DNA of 40,421 nucleotides. It comes from Alphaproteobacteria bacterium. Lineage in GTDB: Bacteria; Bacteroidota; Bacteroidia; Bacteroidales; FEN-979. The notes beneath the pieces were generated by a model, which worked only from the letters and a program-made list of their open reading frames with translations, was not told where the DNA came from and ran no database searches. Made by a program: the position numbers and the translations under genes. Below are positions 9,264 to 16,760 of the stretch, piece after piece. Positions within the stretch are counted from its first letter, which is position 1; every line of letters starts with the position of its first letter. The stretch spans positions 1-40,421 of the forward strand of contig SACF01000040.1 in NCBI GenBank assembly GCA_009928665.1. Direction: 5' to 3'.

Positions 9264-9746
9264 ATGCAGAGACTTAATCTACCGCCCATTTCCGTTCGCA
9301 TCCGGGAAGGATCAAAGGGGAATCAGTTGATCTTCGATGAATTTCGACGGAAATTCGTGAAGCTCACACCAGAGGAGTGGGTCAGGCAGCATTTTCTTCA
9401 TCTGATGACCTTTCACCTGGGATATCCGGCTTCGCTCATTGTCGTTGAGGCCAGCGTGATTTACAATGGGATGAAAAAACGTTTTGATCTGCTGGCTTAC
9501 AATGTCGATGGCAAACCGGTCGCGGTCGTCGAATGTAAAGCGCCCACGGTAGAGATCACCCAAAGGGTTTTTGATCAGGTTGCCATGTACAATAAAACCC
9601 TCGGAGTTTCTTATGTCATGGTGACCAACGGATTAAATCATTATGCATGCCATATTAACCACTCCGGAAAAACATTCAGATTTCTGGATGATATTCCGAG
9701 TTATGAGGAAGTAACAAATCCCAGGATAACCATTCCTGAAACCTGA
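9264..9746 (+). CDS. Stand-alone HsdR N-terminal-like (PD-(D/E)xK) domain protein
   Basis: This 160-residue protein is built around the HSDR_N fold, the nuclease-type domain at the N-terminus of type I restriction R subunits. The visible catalytic-type pattern is an aspartate in KRFDLLAYN followed by VAVVECKAP, an ECK in the place of the ExK. It then has VFDQVAMYNKTLGVSYVMVTNG, the helix and strand usual in this fold. There is no helicase part and no hsdM or hsdS nearby, so it is not a restriction system. Its place beside holA and amn, rather than in a defence island, suggests a housekeeping role in DNA metabolism, which is inference. The next gene starts 17 bases downstream. Confidence 0.85.
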   Translation: MQRLNLPPISVRIREGSKGNQLIFDEFRRKFVKLTPEEWVRQHFLHLMTFHLGYPASLIVVEASVIYNGMKKRFDLLAYNVDGKPVAVVECKAPTVEITQRVFDQVAMYNKTLGVSYVMVTNGLNHYACHINHSGKTFRFLDDIPSYEEVTNPRITIPET

Positions 9747-9763
9747 TTTCAGATTTTGATAAC

Positions 9764-11035
9764 ATGGAACTGTTCACTAAAATTCCGCAACTCCTGGTAC
9801 AGTTTATACTGGTAACGGTTTTTTCTTTGCTCATCGGCCTGTCACAGCGAAGGATCCATCTGACCCGTCTTGAAAATGACCGTACATTCGGCACCGACCG
9901 CACCTTCACCTTTATCGGAATCCTGGGTTTCATCCTGTATGTCCTGGATCCTCTTAATCACGCGTTGTTTTTGGGTGGAGGCGCAGCCCTTCTGATCATC
10001 ATCTCCATCTTTTATTTTTTTCATATCCGGGAATATAAGGATTTCGGAGCAACCACCATTTTCATCGCGTTGATAACCTATTGCCTGGGACCCCTCATCA
10101 TAACCCAACCCATCTGGATGGTACTGATGATCGTGGTCGTGGTTTTAATATTTACCGAGCTGAAGGAAACTTTCAGTAGCATGACCGAAAAATTCAACCG
10201 GGATGAATTTATTACCCTTGCAAAGTTTCTGATCATTGCCGGGGTGATCCTTCCCGTGGTACCCGATGAACCCATTGTAAAAGGGTTTAATCTGACACCC
10301 TATAAAATCTGGCTTGCCGTGGTAGTGATCTCCTCCATCTCCTATCTGAGCTATCTGTTGAAAAAGTTCGTCTTCAGAAATGCCGGAATCGTTTTGAGCG
10401 GGATCCTGGGAGGATTATATTCCAGCACCGCGACTACCATCATTCTGGCCAGGAAGAGCCGTCAGGAACCCCGGCACATCCGGCAGTATATGGCCGCCAT
10501 CATCATCGCTACAGCCATGATGTACCTTAGAATACTTGTGCTGGTACTTATCTTTAATGATTCCCTGTTCGTTCTGGTTTGGCCCTGGTTTCTTGGGTTG
10601 TTCCTTATTACAGCAGGGACCGGGGCTTTGATACTTTACTTCCGGAACCATCCTTCCGGGCCACCCGATCCGAATCTTACGGCTGAAAAAAACCCGCTCG
10701 AATTCAGGACTGCATTGATTTTTACTGCGCTGTTTGTTGCCTTTTCAGTCATAACCCATGAAGTTTTAAAACGTTATGGAACTCCGGGATTGAACGCGCT
10801 GTCATTTATGGTAGGGATTACAGATATTGACCCGTTCCTGATTAACTTGTTTCAGGGTAAGTTTGAAGTACCGGTTCAGACCATTGCCATCGCCAGTTTT
10901 CAGGCAATCATCAGCAATAATACGTTAAAGATGTTTTACGGATGTTTCTTTGGCGGGAAACAGGCAGCCCGATACCTGGTTTCAGGTTTTCTTCTTATCA
11001 TTGCACTAACAATTTTACCGATTTTATTCATTTAG
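9764..11035 (+). CDS. MgtC/SapB-type and DUF4010 integral membrane protein
   Basis: This 423-residue polytopic inner-membrane protein starts with an MgtC/SapB-like region. It has hydrophobic LLVQFILVTVFSLLIGLSQR, then DRTFGTDRTFTFIGILGFIL, which resembles the conserved 'R-t-f-l-G' loop of that family. From about residue 190 onward it has a second block of hydrophobic helices containing GGLYSSTATTIILARKSR, typical of DUF4010. About a dozen membrane segments can be counted. The family's function is unknown, and the link of MgtC to magnesium or ATP-synthase control should not be transferred without evidence. The gene lies between the HsdR_N-like gene and DUF3822. Its TAG stop overlaps a possible GTG of the next frame by one base. 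Confidence 0.88.
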   Translation: MELFTKIPQLLVQFILVTVFSLLIGLSQRRIHLTRLENDRTFGTDRTFTFIGILGFILYVLDPLNHALFLGGGAALLIIISIFYFFHIREYKDFGATTIFIALITYCLGPLIITQPIWMVLMIVVVVLIFTELKETFSSMTEKFNRDEFITLAKFLIIAGVILPVVPDEPIVKGFNLTPYKIWLAVVVISSISYLSYLLKKFVFRNAGIVLSGILGGLYSSTATTIILARKSRQEPRHIRQYMAAIIIATAMMYLRILVLVLIFNDSLFVLVWPWFLGLFLITAGTGALILYFRNHPSGPPDPNLTAEKNPLEFRTALIFTALFVAFSVITHEVLKRYGTPGLNALSFMVGITDIDPFLINLFQGKFEVPVQTIAIASFQAIISNNTLKMFYGCFFGGKQAARYLVSGFLLIIALTILPILFI

Positions 11036-11043
11036 TGCATCGG

Positions 11044-11937
11044 ATGGCCGATCATTTTTCGACGGTGGTAAATAAGCTTGATGAATCTTTTTCACCGCAG
11101 GATTCTCATCAGTACGGGCTTGCTGTTTTATTCAGCGAAGTGAGTTTCTCATATTGCATCCTCGATTTTAAGCGTAACAAGTACCTGGGTTTGCATCAGG
11201 TACTCCGGTCGGATGCAGCCCAACGAAGAATGCCGCAACATCCGCGAACCACGGGGGACGATTTTTTCAGAAATATTTTTCTATCAGCTCCTTGGTTGAA
11301 AAATGAATACAAGGTAACCAGGTTGGCCTGGGAAAGCGGATGGTCGACACTGGTTCCGGCAGGACTTTTCGATCCGGATGAAAAAGAGAGGTACCTGAAT
11401 CTGACCATACATCCCGGACCGGATGAACAGGTTTTTGCCGATCATTTGCTCCCGATGGATGCATATCAGGTTTTTTCAGTTCCGAACCAGATTCTGAATA
11501 CCATGAAAGGTTATTTTCCGAAGGTAAAGATCGTCCACCATTCCAGCGTCCTGATCGAGAGTATCTGGCTCAATTACAAAAACAGGATCAATACCAGCCG
11601 GACTTTCCTCCAAGTCAGGGACCGGTATTTTGATCTGATGATCTTTGATGGCCGTCAGATGAGTTATTTCAATTCCTTTCAGTTTCATAATCACGAGGAT
11701 ATAGTTTACTACCTGATTTTTGTGCTGGAACAACTGAATTTTAACCCTGAATCCATGCCGTTGGTTTTATTGGGAAACACAGAGAAGGGGGGAAGCCTTG
11801 CAGAACTGTTGACGCGATACGTCAGGCATGTTGAATTTGGGCGCAGGAACGAGGGGTTCAAATACAGTTATCTTTTTAACCAGGTAGCCCATCATGCCCA
11901 TTATCCATTGATGAATTTCCTATCATGCGGATTATAA
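11044..11937 (+). CDS. DUF3822 family protein, translationally coupled to rsmD
   Basis: This 297-residue cytoplasmic protein of a Bacteroidota family has no known biochemical role. It contains YFDLMIFDGRQMSYFNSF and a conserved end (FGRRNEGFKYSYLFNQVAHH) usual for DUF3822. Parts recall an actin-like/ASKHA fold, but no catalytic motif is recognisable. The frame is open upstream to 10942 inside the previous gene. The ATG at 11044 is preferred, with GTG at 11035 as the alternative. It overlaps the start of rsmD by 13 bases, suggesting coupled translation and perhaps a shared role in ribosome or rRNA handling, which is inference from context. Confidence 0.85.
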   Translation: MADHFSTVVNKLDESFSPQDSHQYGLAVLFSEVSFSYCILDFKRNKYLGLHQVLRSDAAQRRMPQHPRTTGDDFFRNIFLSAPWLKNEYKVTRLAWESGWSTLVPAGLFDPDEKERYLNLTIHPGPDEQVFADHLLPMDAYQVFSVPNQILNTMKGYFPKVKIVHHSSVLIESIWLNYKNRINTSRTFLQVRDRYFDLMIFDGRQMSYFNSFQFHNHEDIVYYLIFVLEQLNFNPESMPLVLLGNTEKGGSLAELLTRYVRHVEFGRRNEGFKYSYLFNQVAHHAHYPLMNFLSCGL

Positions 11938-12455
11938 GCGGAAGTTTAAAGGGACGCAGGCTGCAACCCCCGGTAAATCTCCCGGTTCGGCCTACAACAG
12001 ATTATGCGAAGGAGGGGTTGTTCAATATATTGAATAACCTGGTTGATTTTGAAACGGTCAAAGTCCTGGATCTCTTTTCAGGCACGGGAAACGTTGCTTT
12101 TGAATTCCTTTCAAGGGGAGCTCCTGAAGTGGTTGCCGTAGATGCCAACCCCCGGTGTGTTGAATTTATCCGGAAATGTGCCGCATCGCTGGGTGTATCA
12201 GGGCTCAAACCAATCAGATCCAATTGTTTTGTGTTCATCAAGCATGCCTATACCGGCTTTGATATGATCTTTGCCGATCCGCCTTACGACCTTGATGGTC
12301 TTGAACGGCTGCCTGACCTTGTGATTTGTTCAGGATTGTTTCGTTCCGAAAGCATGTTTATTCTCGAGCACCCCAAACGGTATACCTTTGAGGGACATCC
12401 AAGGTTTTTTCAGCATCGAAATTACGGGAGTGTCAATTTTACCTTTTTCCGGTAA
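11925..12455 (+). CDS. rsmD: 16S rRNA (guanine(966)-N2)-methyltransferase RsmD
   Basis: RsmD methylates G966 of 16S rRNA in the assembled small subunit using SAM. At 176 residues it is near the usual length. It begins MRIISGSLKGRRLQPP, the family hallmark. The SAM-binding motif VLDLFSGTGNVAFEFLSRGA lies at about residues 48-67, an acidic ribose contact in VVAVDANP, and the catalytic DPPY of amino-methyltransferases in FADPPYDL. Its start lies inside the end of the DUF3822 gene, so the two are one unit. Its TAA stop falls within the T-tract (minus strand) of the terminator belonging to the convergent DUF2795 gene. Confidence 0.95.
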   Translation: MRIISGSLKGRRLQPPVNLPVRPTTDYAKEGLFNILNNLVDFETVKVLDLFSGTGNVAFEFLSRGAPEVVAVDANPRCVEFIRKCAASLGVSGLKPIRSNCFVFIKHAYTGFDMIFADPPYDLDGLERLPDLVICSGLFRSESMFILEHPKRYTFEGHPRFFQHRNYGSVNFTFFR

Positions 12456-12484
12456 AAAAAAGTACGGTCGAATCCAACCGTACT
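12453..12484 (-). terminator. Intrinsic terminator of the DUF2795 gene
   Basis: An 8-bp perfect stem AGTACGGT / ACCGTACT (12461-12468 with 12477-12484) surrounds an 8-base loop. Read on the minus strand, it is followed directly by seven or more T. It lies about 24 bases past the DUF2795 stop. The plus strand after the hairpin (CCGAAAATTTT) is a poorer T-run, so bidirectional use for rsmD is possible but weaker. Confidence 0.72.
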
Positions 12485-12507
12485 CCGAAAATTTTAAATT
12501 CTAAGCG

Positions 12508-12729
12508 TCAGTATTCGTCTTCGTGAAAGAAAAAATCATCCTTGGTTGGGTAATCAGGCCATATATCTTCGATGCGCTCATAGGTCTCCCCTTCATCTTC
12601 AATCTCCTTGAGATTTTCAATTACCTCCTGGGGTGCGCCGGATCGGATCGCCCAATCGACCAACTCATCCTTGGTTGCAGGCCAGGGAGCATCTTCCAGT
12701 TTTGAGGCCAATTCGAGTGTCCAATACAT
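12508..12729 (-). CDS. DUF2795 family small acidic protein
   Basis: This 73-residue acidic protein begins MYWTLELASKLEDAPWPATKDELVDWAIRSG. It matches the DUF2795 pattern of a short helical domain with a 'P-A-T-K-x-E-L' turn, followed by a very acidic tail (EDEGETYERIEDIWPDYP). The function is unknown. Its own promoter-like box upstream and a strong terminator downstream indicate a monocistronic, probably well-expressed gene. The acidic C-terminus could bind a basic protein partner or mimic nucleic acid, but nothing in the sequence proves that. Confidence 0.82.
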   Translation of the reverse strand: MYWTLELASKLEDAPWPATKDELVDWAIRSGAPQEVIENLKEIEDEGETYERIEDIWPDYPTKDDFFFHEDEY

Positions 12730-12754
12730 TTTTTTAGTCTGAGTTGAATTTTTG

Positions 12755-12786
12755 CAAAAGTATAAAAAAAAAAATCAGTATGTCAA
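12755..12786 (-). promoter_or_regulatory. Promoter of the DUF2795 gene
   Basis: Read on the minus strand, TACTTTTG (12755-12762) matches TAnnTTTG, and a TTG (12784-12786) lies 21 bases upstream of it, close to the canonical 19. The box is 26 bases upstream of the start codon. A ten-base A-run adjoins it on the plus strand. Confidence 0.45.
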
Positions 12787-12844
12787 GTTAAAAATTCTTA
12801 ACGATCACGATGATATCTTATTGTATGTTTTTTTTACCGTCGGG

Positions 12845-13432
12845 TTACTTTCCCGATTTTCCGGGTTCCCAGGCAGTCTCTGTCGCACCGAGATCTTTTG
12901 CTACTTTTCGGGCCAGAACAAAAAAGTAATCAGATAATCGGTTTATCAAACGGAGAATGATCTCATCGACCGGGCTGGTTGCTTTTAAACGGATCAGCGA
13001 CCGTTCAGCCCTGCGACAGACGGTCCGTGCAATGTGGCAGATTGAAACAATGGGATGTCCTCCGGGAAGGATAAAATTCCGTAGCGGCGCGAGTTCTTCA
13101 TTCATGGCATCAATTTCCCGTTCCAGCAGTGTGATCTCCTGTTCGCTCAGAGCAGGTAATGTTCGGGGAGATTTGTCAGGGTCCCGTGCAATCAAAGCCT
13201 CAGCAATAAAAAGATTTTCCTGTATCCGGATAAGAATCTCTTTGTAATGAGGCCTGATATCCTGGTCGCGAATCAACCCGATAAAGCTGTTGAGTTCATC
13301 CAGGTTGCCGTAAGCTTCAACACGTTCGTGGCTTTTGGCGACCCGGGTTCCTCCCAAAAGAGAAGTTTCACCCCGGTCGCCGCCTTTTGTGTAAATTTTG
13401 AATTCCTCGTCCATTATGTTCGGATATTTCAT
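12845..13432 (-). CDS. ATP:cob(I)alamin adenosyltransferase, PduO/MMAB type
   Basis: This enzyme transfers the adenosyl group of ATP to reduced cobalamin, making coenzyme B12 for mutases such as methylmalonyl-CoA mutase. The protein has 195 residues. The ATP-binding N-terminus YTKGGDRGETSLLGG lies near residues 14-28, then RVEAYGNLDELNSFIGL. The C-terminal block CRRAERSL and LINRLSDYFFVLAR carries the conserved arginines and the SDYFF helix. The longest frame starts at 13432. A second ATG at 13414 (MDEEFKIYTKGG) fits the family start better and may be the true one. The region upstream of the start is entirely an 8-bp tandem repeat, so promoter or RBS recognition is unclear. Confidence 0.92.
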   Translation of the reverse strand: MKYPNIMDEEFKIYTKGGDRGETSLLGGTRVAKSHERVEAYGNLDELNSFIGLIRDQDIRPHYKEILIRIQENLFIAEALIARDPDKSPRTLPALSEQEITLLEREIDAMNEELAPLRNFILPGGHPIVSICHIARTVCRRAERSLIRLKATSPVDEIILRLINRLSDYFFVLARKVAKDLGATETAWEPGKSGK

Positions 13433-13535
13433 ACCACAGCACTATCTCACCATTTCACCACGGCACCATTTCACCACAGCACCATGGCACCACGGCACCA
13501 TGGCACCACGGCACCATTTCACTACTGCACCATAG
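13432..13535. repeat. Tandem array of a degenerate 8-bp unit (CACCAtkk), 13 copies
   Basis: Thirteen consecutive units in exact 8-base register run from 13432 to 13535. Variants are CACCATTT (3), CACCACGG (3), CACCATGG (2), CACCACAG and CACCATAG, plus diverged TACCACAG, CACTATCT and CACTACTG at the edges. The array fills most of the 147-base gap between the cobalamin adenosyltransferase start and the end of pckG. The edges are more diverged than the middle, as in arrays that grow by slippage. A plus-strand frame through it encodes only a His/Thr-rich repeat peptide and is not a gene. Confidence 0.88.
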
Positions 13536-13579
13536 CTCAATGTCCCCACAGATTTGGCGTTTCAGGGCTCAAATCACCC

Positions 13580-15367
13580 TTACATCAGGCGTTCTTTTAA
13601 TCTTTCAAACTGCGTTCTGATTTCCCCGGGTAATTTGTCGCCGAAAATTTTCTGATGTTCTGCAATCAATTCGCATTCATCCAACCACTCTTTTTTGTCG
13701 ACCTTGAGGATTTGATCCATTTTCTCAGCGACTCCCGGCAGACCATTAACATCGATTGAATTTCGATCGGGGACGTAACCGATCGGGGTCTCTACGGCCT
13801 TTTCTGTCCCTTCGACCCGTCCAAAGATCCATTTCAGCACCCTGATGTTGTCACCGTACCCGGGCCAGAGAAATTTCCCGTCGGCTCCTTTACGGAACCA
13901 GTTGACGTTAAAAATTTTAGGCAATTTTGTCGGGTCGGAAGCCATTTTTCCGATCGAGATCCAATGGTTAAAGTAATCCCCCATGTGATAGCCGCAGAAA
14001 GGAAGCATGGCAAATGGATCGCGACGAACCCCTGCTTTCAGTCCGATAGCCGCTGCAGTGACCTCCGAACCCACAATAGTTCCTAAAAATACACCGTGAT
14101 TCCAGTCAAATGATTGATACACCAGGGGAACGGTAGCCGGTCGGCGACCGCCGAAAAGAAAGGCAGAGATTGGAACTCCTTTCGGATTTTCCCAGTCAGG
14201 ATCAATGACCGGACATTGCCGGGCAGGTGAAGTAAAACGGGCATTGGGGTGCGCTGCCGGCTTCCCGGCGGATGGATCAAATACCAGGTTGGTCCAGGTG
14301 ATCGACCCGGCGGGAATGTCGCAACCAATCCCTTCCCACCAGATGTCGCCATCAGGGGTCAGCGCAGTGTTTGTGAAGATCGAATTTGACTTGCACGACA
14401 GCATCGCATTGGGATTGCTATCCATGGAGGTATACGGAGCGACCCCGAAAAAGCCTGCTTCCGGGTTGATCGCGTACAACCGTCCATCTTCACCGAATTT
14501 CATCCAGGCGATATCATCACCAACCGTTTCGACCTTCCACCCGGGGATGCTCGGGATCAGCATGGCCAGGTTTGTTTTCCCACAGGCGCTCGGGAATGCG
14601 GCAGCGATATATTTCTTGACACCCTGAGGATTCGTTATACCCATGATGAGCATGTGTTCAGCCATCCAACCTTGCCGGCGGGCCATGTTGGAAGCAATCC
14701 GCAATGCAAAGCATTTTTTTCCGAGAAGGGCATTGCCGCCATATCCGCTTCCGAACGACCAGGTTTCATTTGTTTCGGGGAAATGAGAGATGTATTTTTT
14801 CTCAATCGGGGCACAAGGCCATTTAACATCCTGCTGGCCTGGTTCGAGAGGCGCTCCAACTGAATGAAGGCAGGGTACGAAATCGTCATTACCCAACACA
14901 TCGAGAACGGCTTTGCCCATCCGGGTCATAATTCGCATGTTCACTACAACATAGGGGGAGTCGGTGATCTGCATTCCGATGTGTGCGATCTTTGACCCCA
15001 AGGGCCCCATGCTGAAAGGAATAACATACATTACGCGGCCTTTCATGCATCCCCGATAAGATTCCCGGAGGATCCTTTTCATCTCGGCCGGCGCCATCCA
15101 GTTGTTGGTAGGACCGGCATCTTCCTGCTTTTCCGAACAAATGAAAGTCCTGTTCTCCACCCGGGCAACATCGCTTGGATCACTCTGAAAATAATAACTG
15201 CCGGGTCGCTTTGATTCATTCAGCTTGACCGCAGCTCCGCTTTGAACCATTTGATCGAGTAAGTTCTGGTTTTCCTCATCGGAACCATCACAATAATGAA
15301 TCGTTTCGGGCTTGCACAGATCAGCCCATTCATTCACCCAATTTTCAATCTTCTCAGAAATATTCAT
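13580..15367 (-). CDS. pckG: Phosphoenolpyruvate carboxykinase (GTP)
   Basis: This enzyme interconverts oxaloacetate + GTP with PEP + GDP + CO2, serving gluconeogenesis or anaplerosis. The 595-residue protein shows the GTP-type kinase motif AAFPSACGKTNLAML, with the reactive P-loop cysteine. It also has the metal-binding VGDDIAWMKFGEDG, YAINPEAGFFGVAPYT, and the guanine pocket region with FLWPGYGDNIRVLKWI. The frame is open to 15439, but the ATG at 15367 (MNISEKIENWVNEWADLCKP) matches the family start. It lies 105 bases downstream of aspC on the same strand, a metabolically sensible neighbour since both use oxaloacetate. Many Bacteroidota use the ATP-type enzyme, so the GTP form is a useful lineage marker. 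Confidence 0.96.
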   Translation of the reverse strand: MNISEKIENWVNEWADLCKPETIHYCDGSDEENQNLLDQMVQSGAAVKLNESKRPGSYYFQSDPSDVARVENRTFICSEKQEDAGPTNNWMAPAEMKRILRESYRGCMKGRVMYVIPFSMGPLGSKIAHIGMQITDSPYVVVNMRIMTRMGKAVLDVLGNDDFVPCLHSVGAPLEPGQQDVKWPCAPIEKKYISHFPETNETWSFGSGYGGNALLGKKCFALRIASNMARRQGWMAEHMLIMGITNPQGVKKYIAAAFPSACGKTNLAMLIPSIPGWKVETVGDDIAWMKFGEDGRLYAINPEAGFFGVAPYTSMDSNPNAMLSCKSNSIFTNTALTPDGDIWWEGIGCDIPAGSITWTNLVFDPSAGKPAAHPNARFTSPARQCPVIDPDWENPKGVPISAFLFGGRRPATVPLVYQSFDWNHGVFLGTIVGSEVTAAAIGLKAGVRRDPFAMLPFCGYHMGDYFNHWISIGKMASDPTKLPKIFNVNWFRKGADGKFLWPGYGDNIRVLKWIFGRVEGTEKAVETPIGYVPDRNSIDVNGLPGVAEKMDQILKVDKKEWLDECELIAEHQKIFGDKLPGEIRTQFERLKERLM

Positions 15368-15472
15368 ATCATATGTTTTTAGTTGTTTGTTTTCGGAAAA
15401 AGTCCGTTTCTGCAATCGCTGCCGCCATTGCAAAAACATTCTCCCTGATTGCTTTTCGCTAATTCCTGTTCA

Positions 15473-16675
15473 CTACCTGAGTTCTTCCAGGGCTTGCTTG
15501 ATTCGTCTTACCGCTTCTGTGAGTTTGTCGATGCCGGTGGCGTAAGAAAACCTGATGCACCTTGGATCGCCAAAGGCGTCGCCGGGGACAAGCGCCACGT
15601 AAACCTTGTTGAGAAGATACAAACACAGGTCGTTGGCATTGGCGACGTTTGTTTTTCCGTCGGACTTGCCAAAATAACAGGAAATATCGGGGAAAATGTA
15701 AAATGCTCCGTCGGGATGGTTGAGTTTCATGCCCGGGATTTCTGCAAGAAGTTTCAACATAAGATCACGCCGTTCGCGGAAAGCCTTTAACATGATTTTC
15801 ATATCTGGGGTGTCGTCGGGAGCGGTTGCAAACGCTTTCAGAGCTGCCCTTTGTGCAATGGAAGAGGCGCCCGATGTGAATTGTCCCTGAAGTTTATCAC
15901 AGGCTTTTGCTATATCGACCGGCGCTGCAATAAAACCAATCCTCCATCCGGTCATGGCAAAACCTTTGGAAACACCGTTCACAAGAACCACCCGGTCTTT
16001 GATGAAATCAAACTGGCAAATGCTTTCGTGCTTTCCTATAAAATTGATGTGTTCATAAATTTCATCGGCTATAATTGTGATGTTCGGATATTTAACGATG
16101 ACCTCAGCAATCCCTTTCAGTTCATCGCGTGAATACACCGAACCGGTAGGATTGCAGGGAGAACTGTAGATCAGCAGTCGGGTTTTCGGTGTGATCGCCG
16201 CTTCGAGCTGTTGCGGAGTTACTTTAAAATCGTTTTCGATGGTCGCCGGAATAAACACCGCTTTTCCTTCGGCCACTTTAATGATCTCTTTGTACGAAAC
16301 CCAGTACGGCGCCGGAACCAGCACTTCATCACCGGGATTTACCAGGCTTAGCACCACATTTGCAATAGACTGTTTTGCACCTGTTGAGACTACGATCTGG
16401 TTGCATTCATAATCCAGATTGTTATCCCTTTTCAACTTCAGACAAATTGCTTTCCTCAGATCTTCATAACCAGCCACCGGGGGATAAAAAGTAAAGTTTT
16501 TATCAATGGCTTCCTTGGCGGCCTCTTTGATGTAATCGGGGGTATTGAAATCGGGTTCTCCCAGGCTCAGATTGATCACATCATGACCCAGGGCTTTAAG
16601 TTCGCGACTTTTACGCGACATGGCCAATGTTTCACTTTCGGCCAGATACTGGATTCTTTGGGTTAGTGTTGTCAT
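15473..16675 (-). CDS. Aspartate aminotransferase, class I/II fold (subgroup I-gamma type)
   Basis: This PLP enzyme of 400 residues converts aspartate and 2-oxoglutarate to oxaloacetate and glutamate. Visible hallmarks are SLGEPDFNTPDYIKEAA near the N-terminus, YPPVAGYEDLRKAI, SSPCNPTGSVYSRDEL, IADEIYEHI, the Schiff-base lysine in VNGVSKGFAMTGWRIGF near residue 236, and the substrate arginine in IRFSYATG near the C-terminus. Overall it resembles the Thermus-like I-gamma group, some members of which also use prephenate. The ATG at 16675 is preceded by a TAACTTTG box on the minus strand. It probably forms a unit with pckG. Confidence 0.94.
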   Translation of the reverse strand: MTTLTQRIQYLAESETLAMSRKSRELKALGHDVINLSLGEPDFNTPDYIKEAAKEAIDKNFTFYPPVAGYEDLRKAICLKLKRDNNLDYECNQIVVSTGAKQSIANVVLSLVNPGDEVLVPAPYWVSYKEIIKVAEGKAVFIPATIENDFKVTPQQLEAAITPKTRLLIYSSPCNPTGSVYSRDELKGIAEVIVKYPNITIIADEIYEHINFIGKHESICQFDFIKDRVVLVNGVSKGFAMTGWRIGFIAAPVDIAKACDKLQGQFTSGASSIAQRAALKAFATAPDDTPDMKIMLKAFRERRDLMLKLLAEIPGMKLNHPDGAFYIFPDISCYFGKSDGKTNVANANDLCLYLLNKVYVALVPGDAFGDPRCIRFSYATGIDKLTEAVRRIKQALEELR

Positions 16676-16709
16676 AAAATAATGAAAATGAGATTATTAA
16701 AATAAACCA

Positions 16710-16717
16710 CAAAGTTA
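16710..16717 (-). promoter_or_regulatory. -7 box for aspartate aminotransferase
   Basis: The minus strand reads TAACTTTG, a perfect TAnnTTTG match, 35 bases before the start codon at 16675. No convincing -33 TTG was found. It is divergent from the box at 16742. Confidence 0.42.
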
Positions 16718-16741
16718 GGAAAATTTACGGTTGGTTTCCTG

Positions 16742-16749
16742 TATCTTTG
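16742..16749 (+). promoter_or_regulatory. -7 box for the small membrane protein gene
   Basis: TATCTTTG matches TAnnTTTG and ends 11 bases before the ATG at 16761, which would give a nearly leaderless transcript. It is divergent from the aspartate aminotransferase box 24 bases away. Confidence 0.42.
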
Positions 16750-16760
16750 GGAAAAAAATC

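Noticed and set aside
9264..9746. Part of a type I restriction-modification system
   Set aside because: No hsdM, hsdS or helicase domain in the window and a housekeeping neighbourhood; only the lone N-terminal-like domain exists.
13432..13535. CRISPR array
   Set aside because: The 8-bp units are contiguous with no spacers and there are no cas genes; it is a simple tandem repeat.
13247..13600. 117-codon plus-strand reading frame
   Set aside because: Its C-terminal part is the translated 8-bp repeat (His/Thr/Ala-rich) and the rest is antisense to the adenosyltransferase gene.
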